A DNA stretch of 64,000 bases from Streptomyces sp. NBC_01296. GTDB lineage: Bacteria > Actinomycetota > Actinomycetes > Streptomycetales > Streptomycetaceae. The notes beneath the pieces are model-generated. The model saw only the letters and a program-made list of their open reading frames with translations. It did no database searches and was not told the origin of the DNA. This document shows positions 1 to 8,081 of the stretch, piece after piece. The stretch is from contig NZ_CP130720.1 of assembly GCF_035984415.1 (NCBI RefSeq), forward strand, positions 3,224,001-3,288,000, given 5' to 3'. The position numbers were made by a program, and so were the translations under genes. Each line of letters opens with the position of its first letter. The first letter of the stretch is position 1.

Positions 1-1
1 G

Positions 2-73
2 GTCGAGGCGCCCACCGGCCCCCTGCTGCTGGGCATTGCGGGCGGCCCGCCGGGGCGGACCGAAACGCTCTGA
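2..73 (+). CDS. C-terminal end of an unidentified protein (partial)
   Basis: An open frame runs in from the left edge and stops at TGA 71-73. It encodes the last 23 residues (VEAPTGPLLLGIAG, then a short tail ending RTETL). Codon third positions are nearly all G or C, as in neighbouring genes. Too little remains to name a family. Confidence 0.45.
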   Translation, partial: VEAPTGPLLLGIAGGPPGRTETL

Positions 74-142
74 CCCCGAGGCCGGATGGCCGGTTCACGC
101 TGCGGGCCGCCAACGGCCCGAACGGGTGTACCCGCACCCAAA

Positions 143-165
143 AATACGCATCTCACATGCCAATT
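143..165. promoter_or_regulatory. NsrR-type operator upstream of hmp
   Basis: This 23-bp inverted repeat has an 11-1-11 layout: AATACGCATCT, a central C, then ACATGCCAATT. The symmetric core is AATnnGCAT...ATGCnnATT. It resembles, from memory, the NsrR boxes of the S. coelicolor hmpA promoters. It lies 29 bp before the hmp start. NsrR is an Fe-S, NO-sensing repressor, so hmp is probably NO-inducible. No nsrR gene lies in the window. Confidence 0.7.
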
Positions 166-194
166 CACCGAGAACGACCGACGAGGAGCTCCGG

Positions 195-1391
195 ATGCTG
201 TCCGCGAAGTCGACCGAGACCGTACGTGCCACCCTGCCCGCTGTCGGCGCGGCCATCGGAGACATCGCGGAGCTCTTCTACACGAAGCTGTTCGCGGCCC
301 ACCCGGAGCTGCTGCGCGACCTGTTCAACCGCGGCAACCAGAACGCCGGCCTCCAGAAGCAGGCCCTCGCCGGCTCCGTCGCCGCCTTCGCGACCCATCT
401 CGTCGCCCACCCGGACACCCGCCCCGACGTGATGCTGCACCGCATCGCGCACAAGCACGCCTCCCTCGGCGTCACCCGCGATCAGTACCCGGTCGTCCAC
501 CGCCACCTCTTCGCGGCGATCGCCGAGGTCCTCGGCGAAGCGGTCACCCCCGAGGTGGCCGAGGCCTGGGACGAGGTCTACTGGCTGATGGCCAACGCCC
601 TGATCGCCATCGAGGAGCGGCTCCACGCCGAGCAGCAGGTCATCGCCGGCGACGTCTGGCGCACCTGGACGGTCGCCGCCCGCGTCGAGGAGACCGCCGA
701 CTGCACCACCTTCCACCTGACCCCGGCGGACGGCTCCCCGGCCCCCTCCTTCAAACCCGGCCAGTACGTCTCGGTCCAGGTCGAACTGGCCGACGGGGCC
801 CGCCAGATACGCCAGTACAGCCTCTCCGGCGCCCCCGGCGCCCCGGTCCGCTCGATCACCGTCAAGCGGGTCCACGGCCCGGCGGCCGCGGGCCCCGACG
901 GCGAGGTCTCGAACCACCTCCACGCCCGCATCGCGACCGGCGACACCCTGCACGTCTCGGCCCCGTACGGCGACCTGGTCCTGCGCGACTCCGCGGCCCC
1001 GGTCCTGCTCGCCTCGGCCGGGATCGGCTGCACCCCGATGCTGTCGATGCTGGCGCACCTCGCCGACACCGGCCACGCCGCCCCGGTGACCGTCCTGCAC
1101 GCCGACCGCTCCCCCGCCGACCACGCGCTGCGCGGCGACCACCGGGCGCTGACGCACAAGCTGCCCGACGCCTCGGCCCGCTTCTGGTACGAGGCCGACG
1201 CCGAGCCGGGCGACGGCGAGGGCCGCCTCGACCTGTCGGACGTCCCGGTGGCCCCCGGCACCACGGCGTACCTGTGCGGGCCGCTCCCCTTCATGCGGGC
1301 CGTACGTGCGCAGCTGCTGGCCAAGGGGGTCCCCGCAGCAGATGTCCACTACGAGGTGTTCGGCCCGGACCTGTGGCTGGCGTCCGTGTAA
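195..1391 (+). CDS. hmp: Flavohaemoglobin (nitric oxide dioxygenase)
   Basis: The 398-residue product has the usual flavohaemoglobin length. It converts NO and O2 to nitrate using NAD(P)H and FAD. The N-terminal globin domain (about 1-140) has the B10 tyrosine (Y29) and the proximal haem histidine H88 in IAHKHASLGV. The FAD domain has RQYSLSG. The C-terminal NAD domain has GIGCTPM and CGPLPFMRAV, and the protein ends with the FAD-contacting YEVFGP. The start ATG 195 follows GAGGAGC at 183; upstream in-frame codons would add a non-homologous tail. The gene looks monocistronic and sits behind an NsrR-type box. Cytoplasmic protection from nitrosative stress is the likely role. Confidence 0.93.
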   Translation: MLSAKSTETVRATLPAVGAAIGDIAELFYTKLFAAHPELLRDLFNRGNQNAGLQKQALAGSVAAFATHLVAHPDTRPDVMLHRIAHKHASLGVTRDQYPVVHRHLFAAIAEVLGEAVTPEVAEAWDEVYWLMANALIAIEERLHAEQQVIAGDVWRTWTVAARVEETADCTTFHLTPADGSPAPSFKPGQYVSVQVELADGARQIRQYSLSGAPGAPVRSITVKRVHGPAAAGPDGEVSNHLHARIATGDTLHVSAPYGDLVLRDSAAPVLLASAGIGCTPMLSMLAHLADTGHAAPVTVLHADRSPADHALRGDHRALTHKLPDASARFWYEADAEPGDGEGRLDLSDVPVAPGTTAYLCGPLPFMRAVRAQLLAKGVPAADVHYEVFGPDLWLASV

Positions 1392-1543
1392 CTCCCGTGG
1401 CAGGTGGGCCGGTCGGGACGAGTGTCCGGATCGGCTCGCTCACTGTACGAAGGCACTAGCCCGGAGGAGCCGCCTCCACTACACCGGAGAGCAACGAGGT
1501 GGACACATAAAGTGACCATCGTGCACCCGGAGAGGAGGCGGCC

Positions 1544-2134
1544 ATGTCCGCACCCATGTCCGCGGACCGGTTCATCGGCGCACTGCGGAACGAGGGGCTG
1601 ACCGTCGTCGAGGTCGGCGCCTGGCGCACCCACAACCGCAATCACAAGGGCCCGTGGGGCCCGGTGAACGGGGTGATGATCCACCACACCGTCACGCACG
1701 GCACCAAGTTCACCGTCGAGCTCTGCCGCGACGGCGACGAAGCCCTCCCCGGCCCGCTCTGCCACGGCGTGATCACCAAGGACGGCCGGGTCCACCTGGT
1801 CGGCTACGGCCGCGCCAACCACGCGGGGCTCGGCGACTCCGACGTCCTGGCGGCAGTCATCGCCGAGAAGCGGCTCCCGCCGGACCGCCACGCGGACACC
1901 GACGGCAACCGGCACTTCTACGGCTTCGAGTGCGAGAACCTCGGCGACGGCGACGACCCCTGGCCGGAGGTCCAACTCGACGCCATGGCCCGCGCGGCGG
2001 CAGCCGTCTGCCGGGTCCACGGCTGGACCGAACGCTCGGTGATCGGCCACCTCGAATGGCAGCCCGGCAAACCCGACCCGAGGGGCTTCACGATGGCCGC
2101 GTTCCGCGCCCGCGTCGGCGAACACCTGAAATAG
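1544..2134 (+). CDS. N-acetylmuramoyl-L-alanine amidase, PGRP/Amidase_2 fold
   Basis: The 196-residue protein is essentially a single amidase_2 domain of the phage-lysin/PGRP type. Zinc ligands are readable as the first His of IHHTVTHG and the His of GHLEWQPGKPDPRGF. GFECENLGDG matches the conserved strand before the last helix. There is no signal peptide, membrane segment or cell-wall-binding repeat, so export is not explained by the sequence. AGGAGG lies just before ATG 1544. It may be a domesticated endolysin or act in wall turnover. The next gene starts 98 bp downstream on the same strand. Confidence 0.85.
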   Translation: MSAPMSADRFIGALRNEGLTVVEVGAWRTHNRNHKGPWGPVNGVMIHHTVTHGTKFTVELCRDGDEALPGPLCHGVITKDGRVHLVGYGRANHAGLGDSDVLAAVIAEKRLPPDRHADTDGNRHFYGFECENLGDGDDPWPEVQLDAMARAAAAVCRVHGWTERSVIGHLEWQPGKPDPRGFTMAAFRARVGEHLK

Positions 2135-2232
2135 CCGCCCCCCCGACCGACACCCCGTCGCCCCTGCCCGCGCCCGGCGGGCAGGAAGCCGCCGGTCCGC
2201 CCGTGGACCGGCGGGCGGCGGACAATGGGTGG

Positions 2233-3141
2233 GTGAACCGCTCCCCCGACCCCGCCGCCGTCCTGCAGCCCCGGCCGCCCTCGCCGCTGCTGGAGGTGCG
2301 TGACGAGCGGTTCGGGCAGTACGGGGTACGGCTGCTGCTGAAGCGGGACGACCTCGTGCATCCCGAGCTGCCCGGCAACAAGTGGCGCAAGCTCGCGCCG
2401 AATCTGCGGGCCGCCGTCGAGGGGGGCTTCCCCTGCGTGGTGACCTTCGGCGGGGCCTACTCGAACCACCTGCGGGCCACCGCGGCGGCCGGGCGGCTGC
2501 TCGGGATGCCGACCGTCGGGATCGTCCGCGGGGACGAGCTCGCCGGCCGGCCCCTCAACGACTCCCTGGCCCGGTGCGCGGCGGACGGGATGCGGCTGCA
2601 CTTCGTCACGCGCTCGGAGTACCGCCGCAAGGCCGAGCCCGAGGCGCTGGCCCGGGTACTGGCGGGGGCCGGCGCGACCGGCTCGTACGTCGTCCCCGAG
2701 GGCGGCAGCAACGCCCTCGCCCTGCAGGGGTGCGCGGAGCTCGGGCGGGAGCTGCGCGGCATGTCCGACGTGGTCGCGGTGGCCTGCGGTACGGGCGGCA
2801 CCCTGGCCGGCCTGGCGGCGGGCCTGGCCCCCGGCCAGCGGGCGCTGGGCGTCCCCGTCCTGGCGGGTGAGTTCCTGGGGGCGGAGATACGTTCCCTCCA
2901 GCAGGCGGCCTTCGGGGGCCCGGCCGGGCTCTGGAGCCTGGCGGAGGGCTTCCACCACGGCGGCTACGCCCGCGTCCCCGCGGTACTGGACGAGTTCGCC
3001 GCCGAGTTCGAGGAGCGGCACGGGTTTGCGGTGGAGCGGATCTACGTGGCCAAGCTGCTGTGGGCCCTCGCGGCCCTCACGGAGTCGGGCGCCTTCCCGC
3101 CGGGCACGACCCTGACCGCCGTCGTCACCGGCCGCCCGTGA
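2233..3141 (+). CDS. PLP-dependent ACC deaminase / D-cysteine desulfhydrase family enzyme
   Basis: This 302-residue fold-type II PLP enzyme has LLLKRDDL and PGNKWRKL, the latter carrying the Schiff-base lysine. FGGAYSNHLRATAAAG is the substrate/cofactor loop and ACGTGGTLAGL the phosphate-binding loop. These fit the ACC deaminase/D-cysteine desulfhydrase family, which removes NH3 (with or without H2S) from small amino acids. The motifs do not fix the substrate. GTG 2233 was chosen because homologous sequence begins soon after it. The last 17 bp overlap the convergent membrane-protein gene. Confidence 0.82.
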   Translation: MNRSPDPAAVLQPRPPSPLLEVRDERFGQYGVRLLLKRDDLVHPELPGNKWRKLAPNLRAAVEGGFPCVVTFGGAYSNHLRATAAAGRLLGMPTVGIVRGDELAGRPLNDSLARCAADGMRLHFVTRSEYRRKAEPEALARVLAGAGATGSYVVPEGGSNALALQGCAELGRELRGMSDVVAVACGTGGTLAGLAAGLAPGQRALGVPVLAGEFLGAEIRSLQQAAFGGPAGLWSLAEGFHHGGYARVPAVLDEFAAEFEERHGFAVERIYVAKLLWALAALTESGAFPPGTTLTAVVTGRP

Positions 3142-3916
3142 CCGGGGAGGTGCGGCGCCAGTACGAGCGGGTGGCCGCCATCAGGGCCACTCCGTAGCCT
3201 GCGAAGGCCGCATAGCCGATCCACCCCACCGCCAGGACCTCGCCCCGGGAGGCGAAATCCCCCTCGGGCAGCGGCACCGCGCCCAGTTGGGCCGGCACCA
3301 GGTACGCCAGCCCCAGCAGGCCGTACGGCACCAGCGTGCCCACGCCGATCAGCGCCGGCGTCAGCGGCAGCCACCGCGGCAGGCGCAGCCCCCACGGCCG
3401 GATCAGGCAGAAGAGGAGCAGGATCCCGGCGAAGGCCATCAGGGCCGTGGGGTCCAGACCCCACCGCTCCAGGGTGAGCCACAGCCCCGACGCCCCGTTC
3501 CGCTCGGAGGCCGCCAGCACCTGCGCCCCCTCGATCCCCGCGAACGTGCCGCCGAGCGCCCAGTTCAGCTTCATCACGATGTACGGCAGGAAGCACAGCA
3601 CCCCGACGTACGGGATCCACCGCCCCGGCGGTCCCGGGGCCGCGGGCGCCGCGGCCCGCCCCCGGCCCGCGGCAGCGCCGAGCGCCACCGCCCCCGCCAG
3701 GCCCAGCGCATGCAGCACCGCCCCGGGCCGGCTGTCCACCCCCTGCCCGAACAGCAGCGCGATCAGGTCCATCAGCAGCGTGCATCCCGCGGCCGCGGAC
3801 AGGCCGCAGGCCGCCCACAGCAGCCCGCGCCGCCGCCCGGGCAGCCCCACCGCAGCCACCGCCACCGCCACCGCCGCGGCCAGGCAGCCGGCGGCCGCCG
3901 TATCCATCAGTGTCAT
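3125..3916 (-). CDS. Polytopic membrane protein of unknown function
   Basis: The 263-residue product has about seven hydrophobic segments separated by Arg/Pro-rich loops. There is an N-terminal alanine-rich helix pair, a central segment YVGVLCFLPYIVMKLNW, and a pair near the C-terminus. I recognise no catalytic or transport motif. It converges on the PLP enzyme with a 17-bp overlap and lies 75 bp beyond the antiporter gene's stop on the same strand. ATG 3916 and ATG 3907 are both possible starts. Confidence 0.7.
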   Translation of the reverse strand: MTLMDTAAAGCLAAAVAVAVAAVGLPGRRRGLLWAACGLSAAAGCTLLMDLIALLFGQGVDSRPGAVLHALGLAGAVALGAAAGRGRAAAPAAPGPPGRWIPYVGVLCFLPYIVMKLNWALGGTFAGIEGAQVLAASERNGASGLWLTLERWGLDPTALMAFAGILLLFCLIRPWGLRLPRWLPLTPALIGVGTLVPYGLLGLAYLVPAQLGAVPLPEGDFASRGEVLAVGWIGYAAFAGYGVALMAATRSYWRRTSPVTGGR

Positions 3917-3991
3917 GCCCCGAGCCTCGCCGCGGCCCGCGCCCCCGCGCGTCCGCCCGCCGGGCGATCCCGCTCCCCCGTCAGAGGGGGA

Positions 3992-5569
3992 TCAGGCCGC
4001 CTCCTCGCGGTAGGCCGCCGCCTCCTCCAGGTCCAGTCTGCGGAGCAGGCCCCGCAGCATCTCGTCGTCGATCCGGCGGTGGTCCCGCAGGGTCACGAAC
4101 ACCTCGCGCTCGGCCGCGATCATCTCCCGCGCGAGACGCCGGTAGACGTCGTCCGCCGATTCGCCGGTGACCGGGTTGACCTCCCCCAGCCGCTCCCACA
4201 CCGCGTTGCGCCGCCGTTCCATGACCGTACGGAGCCGCTCCGCCAGCGGCGGCGGCAGCGCGTTCTCCGGCTCGGCCAGCAACTCCGTCAGCCGGTCCTC
4301 CGCCGACCGCGAGGCCTCGCTCTGGGCCTGCGCCTCCGCCAGCGTCTCCGCGTGCAGGTCCCGCGGCGGCAGCCGCAGCAGCCGGATCAGCGGCGGCAGC
4401 GTCAGGCCCTGCACCACCAGCGTGCCGATCACCGTCGTGAAGGTCAGGAAGAGGATCAGGTTCCGGTGCGGCACGCTGATCGGGACCGAGAAGGCGATCG
4501 CCAGCGAGACCACCCCCCGCATTCCGGCCCAGCCCACGATCACCGGCGCCTTCCAGGTGGTGTCCGGCTCCCGGTTGCGGATCCGCTCCGACAGCCGCGG
4601 CACGAACGTCGCCGGGAACACCCACACGAAGCGGGCCACCACCACCGCCAGGAACACCGCCAGCGCGTACCAGGCCGCGTCCCAGCCCGCGTACTCCTCG
4701 AGCCCCTGCAGGACCACCGGCAGCTGGAGGCCGATCAGCGCGAAGACCACCGACTCGAGGATGAAGGCGACCATCTTCCACACCGCCTCCTCCTGGAGCC
4801 GGGTCGCGAAGTCGACCTGCCAGTTGCGGTGCCCGAGGTACAGCGCCACCACGACCACCGCGAGCACGCCCGAGGCGTGCACCCGCTCGGCCGCCGCGTA
4901 CGCGACGAACGGGATCAGCAGCGACAGCGTGTTCTGGAGCAGCGGCTCCCGCAGCCGCTTGCGCAGGTGGTGGATCGGCACCATCAGCACCAGGCCCACC
5001 CCGACACCCCCCACCGAGGCCAGCAGGAACTCCGCGATCCCGCCCGCCCAGCCGGCGCTCACCCCGACCGCCGCGGCCAGCGCCACCTTGTACGCGGTGA
5101 TCGCGGTGGCGTCGTTCACCAGGGACTCGCCCTGCAGGATGGTCGTGATCCGGTTCGGCAGCCCGAGCTTGCGGGCGATCGCCGTCGCGGCCACGGCGTC
5201 GGGCGGCGCGATCACCGCGCCCAGCACCAGCGCCACCGGCAGCGACAGCCCCGGTACCACCAGGTACGCCGCGTACCCGACGGCGAGCGTCGCGAAGAGC
5301 ACGTACCCGACCGACAGCAGTGCGACGGGCCGTACGTTCGCCCGCAGATCCAGGTACGAGCTGTCCACGGCGGCCGTGTACAGCAGCGGCGGGAGCAGCA
5401 GCGGCAGCACGATGTGCGGGTCGAGGGCGTACGAGGGCACGCCCGGGATGTAAGCGGCCATCAGCCCGGCGGCGACCAGCAGCAGGGGCGCGGGCACCCG
5501 GGTCCAGCGGGCGGCCCCGGCTACGATCGCGCTGCCCGCCACCAGCGCCACCAGCGGCACTACCTCCAT
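3992..5569 (-). CDS. Na+/H+ antiporter, CPA1 family
   Basis: The 525-residue protein has about 12 membrane segments over residues 1-400, then a charged cytoplasmic tail of about 125 residues. GESLVNDATAITAYKVA contains the conserved Asn-Asp ion site of NhaP-type exchangers, and GWAGMRGVVSLAIA is the other family signature. It should exchange Na+ (or K+) for H+ in pH and salt homeostasis. ATG 5569 was chosen because the hydrophobic first helix (MEVVPLVALVAG) begins there; the 30 in-frame residues upstream look non-coding. It diverges from a UBP zinc-finger gene 76 bp away, a domain I recall being associated with such antiporters. Confidence 0.9.
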   Translation of the reverse strand: MEVVPLVALVAGSAIVAGAARWTRVPAPLLLVAAGLMAAYIPGVPSYALDPHIVLPLLLPPLLYTAAVDSSYLDLRANVRPVALLSVGYVLFATLAVGYAAYLVVPGLSLPVALVLGAVIAPPDAVAATAIARKLGLPNRITTILQGESLVNDATAITAYKVALAAAVGVSAGWAGGIAEFLLASVGGVGVGLVLMVPIHHLRKRLREPLLQNTLSLLIPFVAYAAAERVHASGVLAVVVVALYLGHRNWQVDFATRLQEEAVWKMVAFILESVVFALIGLQLPVVLQGLEEYAGWDAAWYALAVFLAVVVARFVWVFPATFVPRLSERIRNREPDTTWKAPVIVGWAGMRGVVSLAIAFSVPISVPHRNLILFLTFTTVIGTLVVQGLTLPPLIRLLRLPPRDLHAETLAEAQAQSEASRSAEDRLTELLAEPENALPPPLAERLRTVMERRRNAVWERLGEVNPVTGESADDVYRRLAREMIAAEREVFVTLRDHRRIDDEMLRGLLRRLDLEEAAAYREEAA

Positions 5570-5645
5570 CGAAGATCCACCCTCGCTCGTCGTCGCTGAC
5601 CGGCATGTCGTCCTGCGGCGCCCGCTCGTCAGTACGCTGGCCATC

Positions 5646-5906
5646 ATGAGCGAGTGCACCCACGTTGCCGAACTGCCGCGCCCCGAGCCTGTCCCGAGTG
5701 CCCTGACCTGCCTTGAATGTCAGGTGCTCGGCAGCCATCCGGTGCAGTTGCGCATGTGCCTGGGGTGCGGGCACGTGGCGTGCTGCGATTCCTCCCCGCA
5801 CCGGCACGCCACGGCGCACTATCAGAGCACCGGCCATCCGGTCATGCGAAGCTACGAGCCGGGCGAGACGTGGCGGTGGTGTTTTGTCGACGGTTCGATC
5901 GTCTGA
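5646..5906 (+). CDS. UBP-type zinc-finger protein
   Basis: This 86-residue protein is one zf-UBP domain. Zinc-binding residues visible include CTH near the N-terminus, CLEC, CLGCGHVACC and the histidines of SSPHRHATAHYQSTGH. The domain ends with the usual aromatic stretch (WRWCFVDG). In eukaryotes the fold binds free ubiquitin C-termini. Its bacterial role is unknown, but divergence from the antiporter gene suggests a regulatory or accessory link. The protein has no other domain. Confidence 0.85.
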   Translation: MSECTHVAELPRPEPVPSALTCLECQVLGSHPVQLRMCLGCGHVACCDSSPHRHATAHYQSTGHPVMRSYEPGETWRWCFVDGSIV

Positions 5907-5916
5907 ACCGGGGTAG
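5893..5916 (+). promoter_or_regulatory. Possible sigma-B/H-type promoter for the anti-sigma/sigma pair
   Basis: GTTC at 5893 and GGGTAG at 5911 are separated by 14 bp, close to the G-TT/GGGTA-C/T pattern of Streptomyces SigB-family promoters. It overlaps the end of the zinc-finger gene and lies about 195 bp before the anti-sigma gene. The -10 ends in G rather than C or T. Assigned by pattern only. Confidence 0.3.
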
Positions 5917-6110
5917 GTCAACCCTCCGCCGGTTCCCCTGATTTGGGCCCGCAGACCCCTAGCCACTGTGCGTACCCATGGGCTTACCATCAGTCACTGG
6001 CCGTCGGCAGGGGTGTCTGGAACGGGCGTCATCAGGGGTGCCGCGACACGATCGCCCGGATCGCGGTAGCGTCACCGGCGAACAGAGCTCGTACCACCTT
6101 GGAGGTGAGG

Positions 6111-6524
6111 GTGTCCCAGATCGCAGGCGAGCCCGGGACCCAGGACTTCGTGGAAGTCCGGCTGCCCGCTGCGGGTGCCTACCTGTCGGTGCTGCGAACG
6201 GCCACGGCCGGTCTCGCGGCACGTTTGGACTTCACCCTCGACGAGATCGAGGACCTCCGCATCGCGGTGGACGAGGCCTGCGCGATCCTGCTCCAGCAGG
6301 CCGTGCCGGGCTCCGTCCTCAGCTGCGTGTTCCGGCTGGTCGACGACTCGCTCGAGGTGACCGTCTCGGCGCCGACCACGGACGGGCGTGCGCCCGAGCG
6401 CGACACGTTCGCCTGGACCGTCCTGTCGGCACTGGCCGGCAAGGTCGAGTCCACCGTCGAGGAGGACAAGACGGTGAGCATCAGCCTCTACAAACAGCGC
6501 GGCGCGGGTCCAGGCCCGGCGTGA
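6111..6524 (+). CDS. Anti-sigma factor with HATPase fold (PrsH/UshX type)
   Basis: The 137-residue product is an RsbW-like GHKL ATPase-fold anti-sigma factor. The N-box region reads DLRIAVDEACAILL, and the protein ends with the short VSISLYKQR strand. Partners of this family bind SigB-type sigma factors and may phosphorylate anti-anti-sigma proteins. GTG 6111 follows a strong GGAGGTGAG. Its TGA overlaps the GTG of the sigma gene by 4 bp, so the two are translationally coupled and the sigma factor is its likely target. Position and length match S. coelicolor prsH/ushX upstream of sigH, from memory. Confidence 0.85.
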   Translation: MSQIAGEPGTQDFVEVRLPAAGAYLSVLRTATAGLAARLDFTLDEIEDLRIAVDEACAILLQQAVPGSVLSCVFRLVDDSLEVTVSAPTTDGRAPERDTFAWTVLSALAGKVESTVEEDKTVSISLYKQRGAGPGPA

Positions 6525-7555
6525 GCGGCGGGGAGATCCCGGTGCGGGGCGGGGATCGGCCCCGGGTACGGCACGAGGTCGACGGCGGCATCCCGGAGCA
6601 GCAGCACGCCCGGCCGCACCCGGCTGACGCGGATGCGGAAGACGGCTTTTTGGACTCGGCGGAGCGACGGGCGGGCCCTATGAGCGAGAACCAGCACGAA
6701 GAACCACAATCCTCACAGCCACCCGGGGCCGCTGCCACGGCCCCGGAACCGGTCCCGGTGTCGGCACCGGTGCTGCCGGTGTCCACGGCGCTGCCCGATC
6801 CGCGCGACCGCAGCGGGGCGCGGGCCCTGTTCATCGAGCTGCGGGCGCTGCCCGACGGCTCGGCGGAGAAGGCGGAGCTGCGCAACCGGCTCGTGCGGAT
6901 GCACCTGCCGCTGGTCGAGCACCTCGCCCGGCGGTTCCGCAACCGCGGTGAACCGCTCGACGACCTGACGCAGGTCGCCACGATCGGGCTGATCAAGTCG
7001 GTGGACCGGTTCGACCCGGACCGCGGGGTCGAGTTCTCCACGTACGCGACGCCCACCGTGGTCGGCGAGATCAAGCGGCACTTCCGCGACAAGGGCTGGG
7101 CCGTGCGCGTGCCGCGGCGCCTGCAGGAGCTGCGGCTCTCGCTGACCACGGCCACGGCGGAACTGTCCCAGCAGCACGGCCGCTCCCCCACGGTCCACGA
7201 GCTCGCCGAACGGCTCGGGATCTCCGAGGAGGAGGTGCTGGAGGGGCTGGAATCGGCCAATGCCTACAGCACGCTCTCCCTCGACGTCCCGGACACCGAC
7301 GACGAATCGCCGGCCGTCGCGGACACGCTGGGCGCGGAGGACGAGGCGCTGGAGGGCGTCGAGTACCGCGAGTCGCTCAAGCCGCTGCTGGAGGGGCTGC
7401 CTCCGCGGGAGAAGCGGATCCTGCTGCTGCGGTTCTTCGGCAACATGACCCAGTCGCAGATCGCGCAGGAGGTCGGCATCTCGCAGATGCACGTCTCCCG
7501 CCTGCTGGCCCGCACCCTGGCCCAGCTGCGCGAGAAGCTCCTGGTCGAGGAGTAG
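6521..7555 (+). CDS. sigH: SigB/SigF-family stress sigma factor (SigH-type)
   Basis: All sigma-70 group 3 regions are present: region 2 (LVEHLARRFRNRGEPLDDLTQ, FDPDRGVEFSTYATPTVVGE), region 3 (PRRLQELRLSL) and the region 4 helix-turn-helix (MTQSQIAQEVGISQMHVSRLL). From the coupled GTG 6521 the protein is 344 residues; from ATG 6680 it would be 291. The first 53 residues are low in order and rich in charged and His residues. Neither start has a strong Shine-Dalgarno. Several SigH sizes have been described in S. coelicolor, so both starts may be used. Expected role: osmotic/stress response and aerial development, held by the upstream anti-sigma. Confidence 0.88.
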   Translation: MSGGEIPVRGGDRPRVRHEVDGGIPEQQHARPHPADADAEDGFLDSAERRAGPMSENQHEEPQSSQPPGAAATAPEPVPVSAPVLPVSTALPDPRDRSGARALFIELRALPDGSAEKAELRNRLVRMHLPLVEHLARRFRNRGEPLDDLTQVATIGLIKSVDRFDPDRGVEFSTYATPTVVGEIKRHFRDKGWAVRVPRRLQELRLSLTTATAELSQQHGRSPTVHELAERLGISEEEVLEGLESANAYSTLSLDVPDTDDESPAVADTLGAEDEALEGVEYRESLKPLLEGLPPREKRILLLRFFGNMTQSQIAQEVGISQMHVSRLLARTLAQLREKLLVEE

Positions 7556-7559
7556 GAGG

Positions 7560-7997
7560 TTATCGGGTCCGCTCGCCGGGCCCGATTCCCAGTGCCTCGG
7601 TCGCCGTCGGGTTCACCAGCAGGACCACGACGGCCACCGCGGCCACGGCCAGCGCCACGGCGGCGGCGATCATCGCCCCGCCCGTGGAGTACAGGGTCCA
7701 CGCCACCGGCAGTGCCATCAGCTGGGTGATCAGCGCGGGCCCGCGGCTCCAGCGGCGGCCCAGGCGCAGCCCGCGGGCCGCGATCAACGGCAGCGCGGCG
7801 AGCACGAGCAGGGTGATCCCGCCGGTCTCGGCCTGCTGCGGGGAGTCGGGGTCGCCGGCGATGCCCACGAACAGCATGTAGACGCCGAGGCCGGCCAGCG
7901 CCAGGCCCTCCAGGGCGGTCAGCGCGGCGGCGGCGGTCAACCGTCCGGGCAGCGGGGCGGTCGGCTGGGCCGTGGCGGGGGTGGGCTTCGTACTCAC
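7560..7997 (-). CDS. Small integral membrane protein, unknown function
   Basis: The 145-residue protein has a Pro/Thr/Ala-rich cytoplasmic start (about 20 residues) and then four hydrophobic segments, the last being a long Ala/Val helix. No functional motif is recognised. GTG 7997 is the only reasonable start, with a weak ribosome site. It converges with the sigma gene, leaving 4 bp between stops, and its 5' end is 84 bp from the divergent diacylglycerol kinase gene. Confidence 0.72.
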   Translation of the reverse strand: MSTKPTPATAQPTAPLPGRLTAAAALTALEGLALAGLGVYMLFVGIAGDPDSPQQAETGGITLLVLAALPLIAARGLRLGRRWSRGPALITQLMALPVAWTLYSTGGAMIAAAVALAVAAVAVVVLLVNPTATEALGIGPGERTR

Positions 7998-8081
7998 CCC
8001 AGCAGGGTAGCCGCGCGCCCGCGCCCCCGGAGGGGACGGGCAGTATGGGCTGCATATGAACGGGTCGGTAGGCTGGCGGTC

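Noticed and set aside
3287..5599. Long plus-strand ORF opposite the antiporter gene
   Set aside because: It is a mirror of a real gene on the other strand; its product is Gln/Arg/His-rich with no family features.
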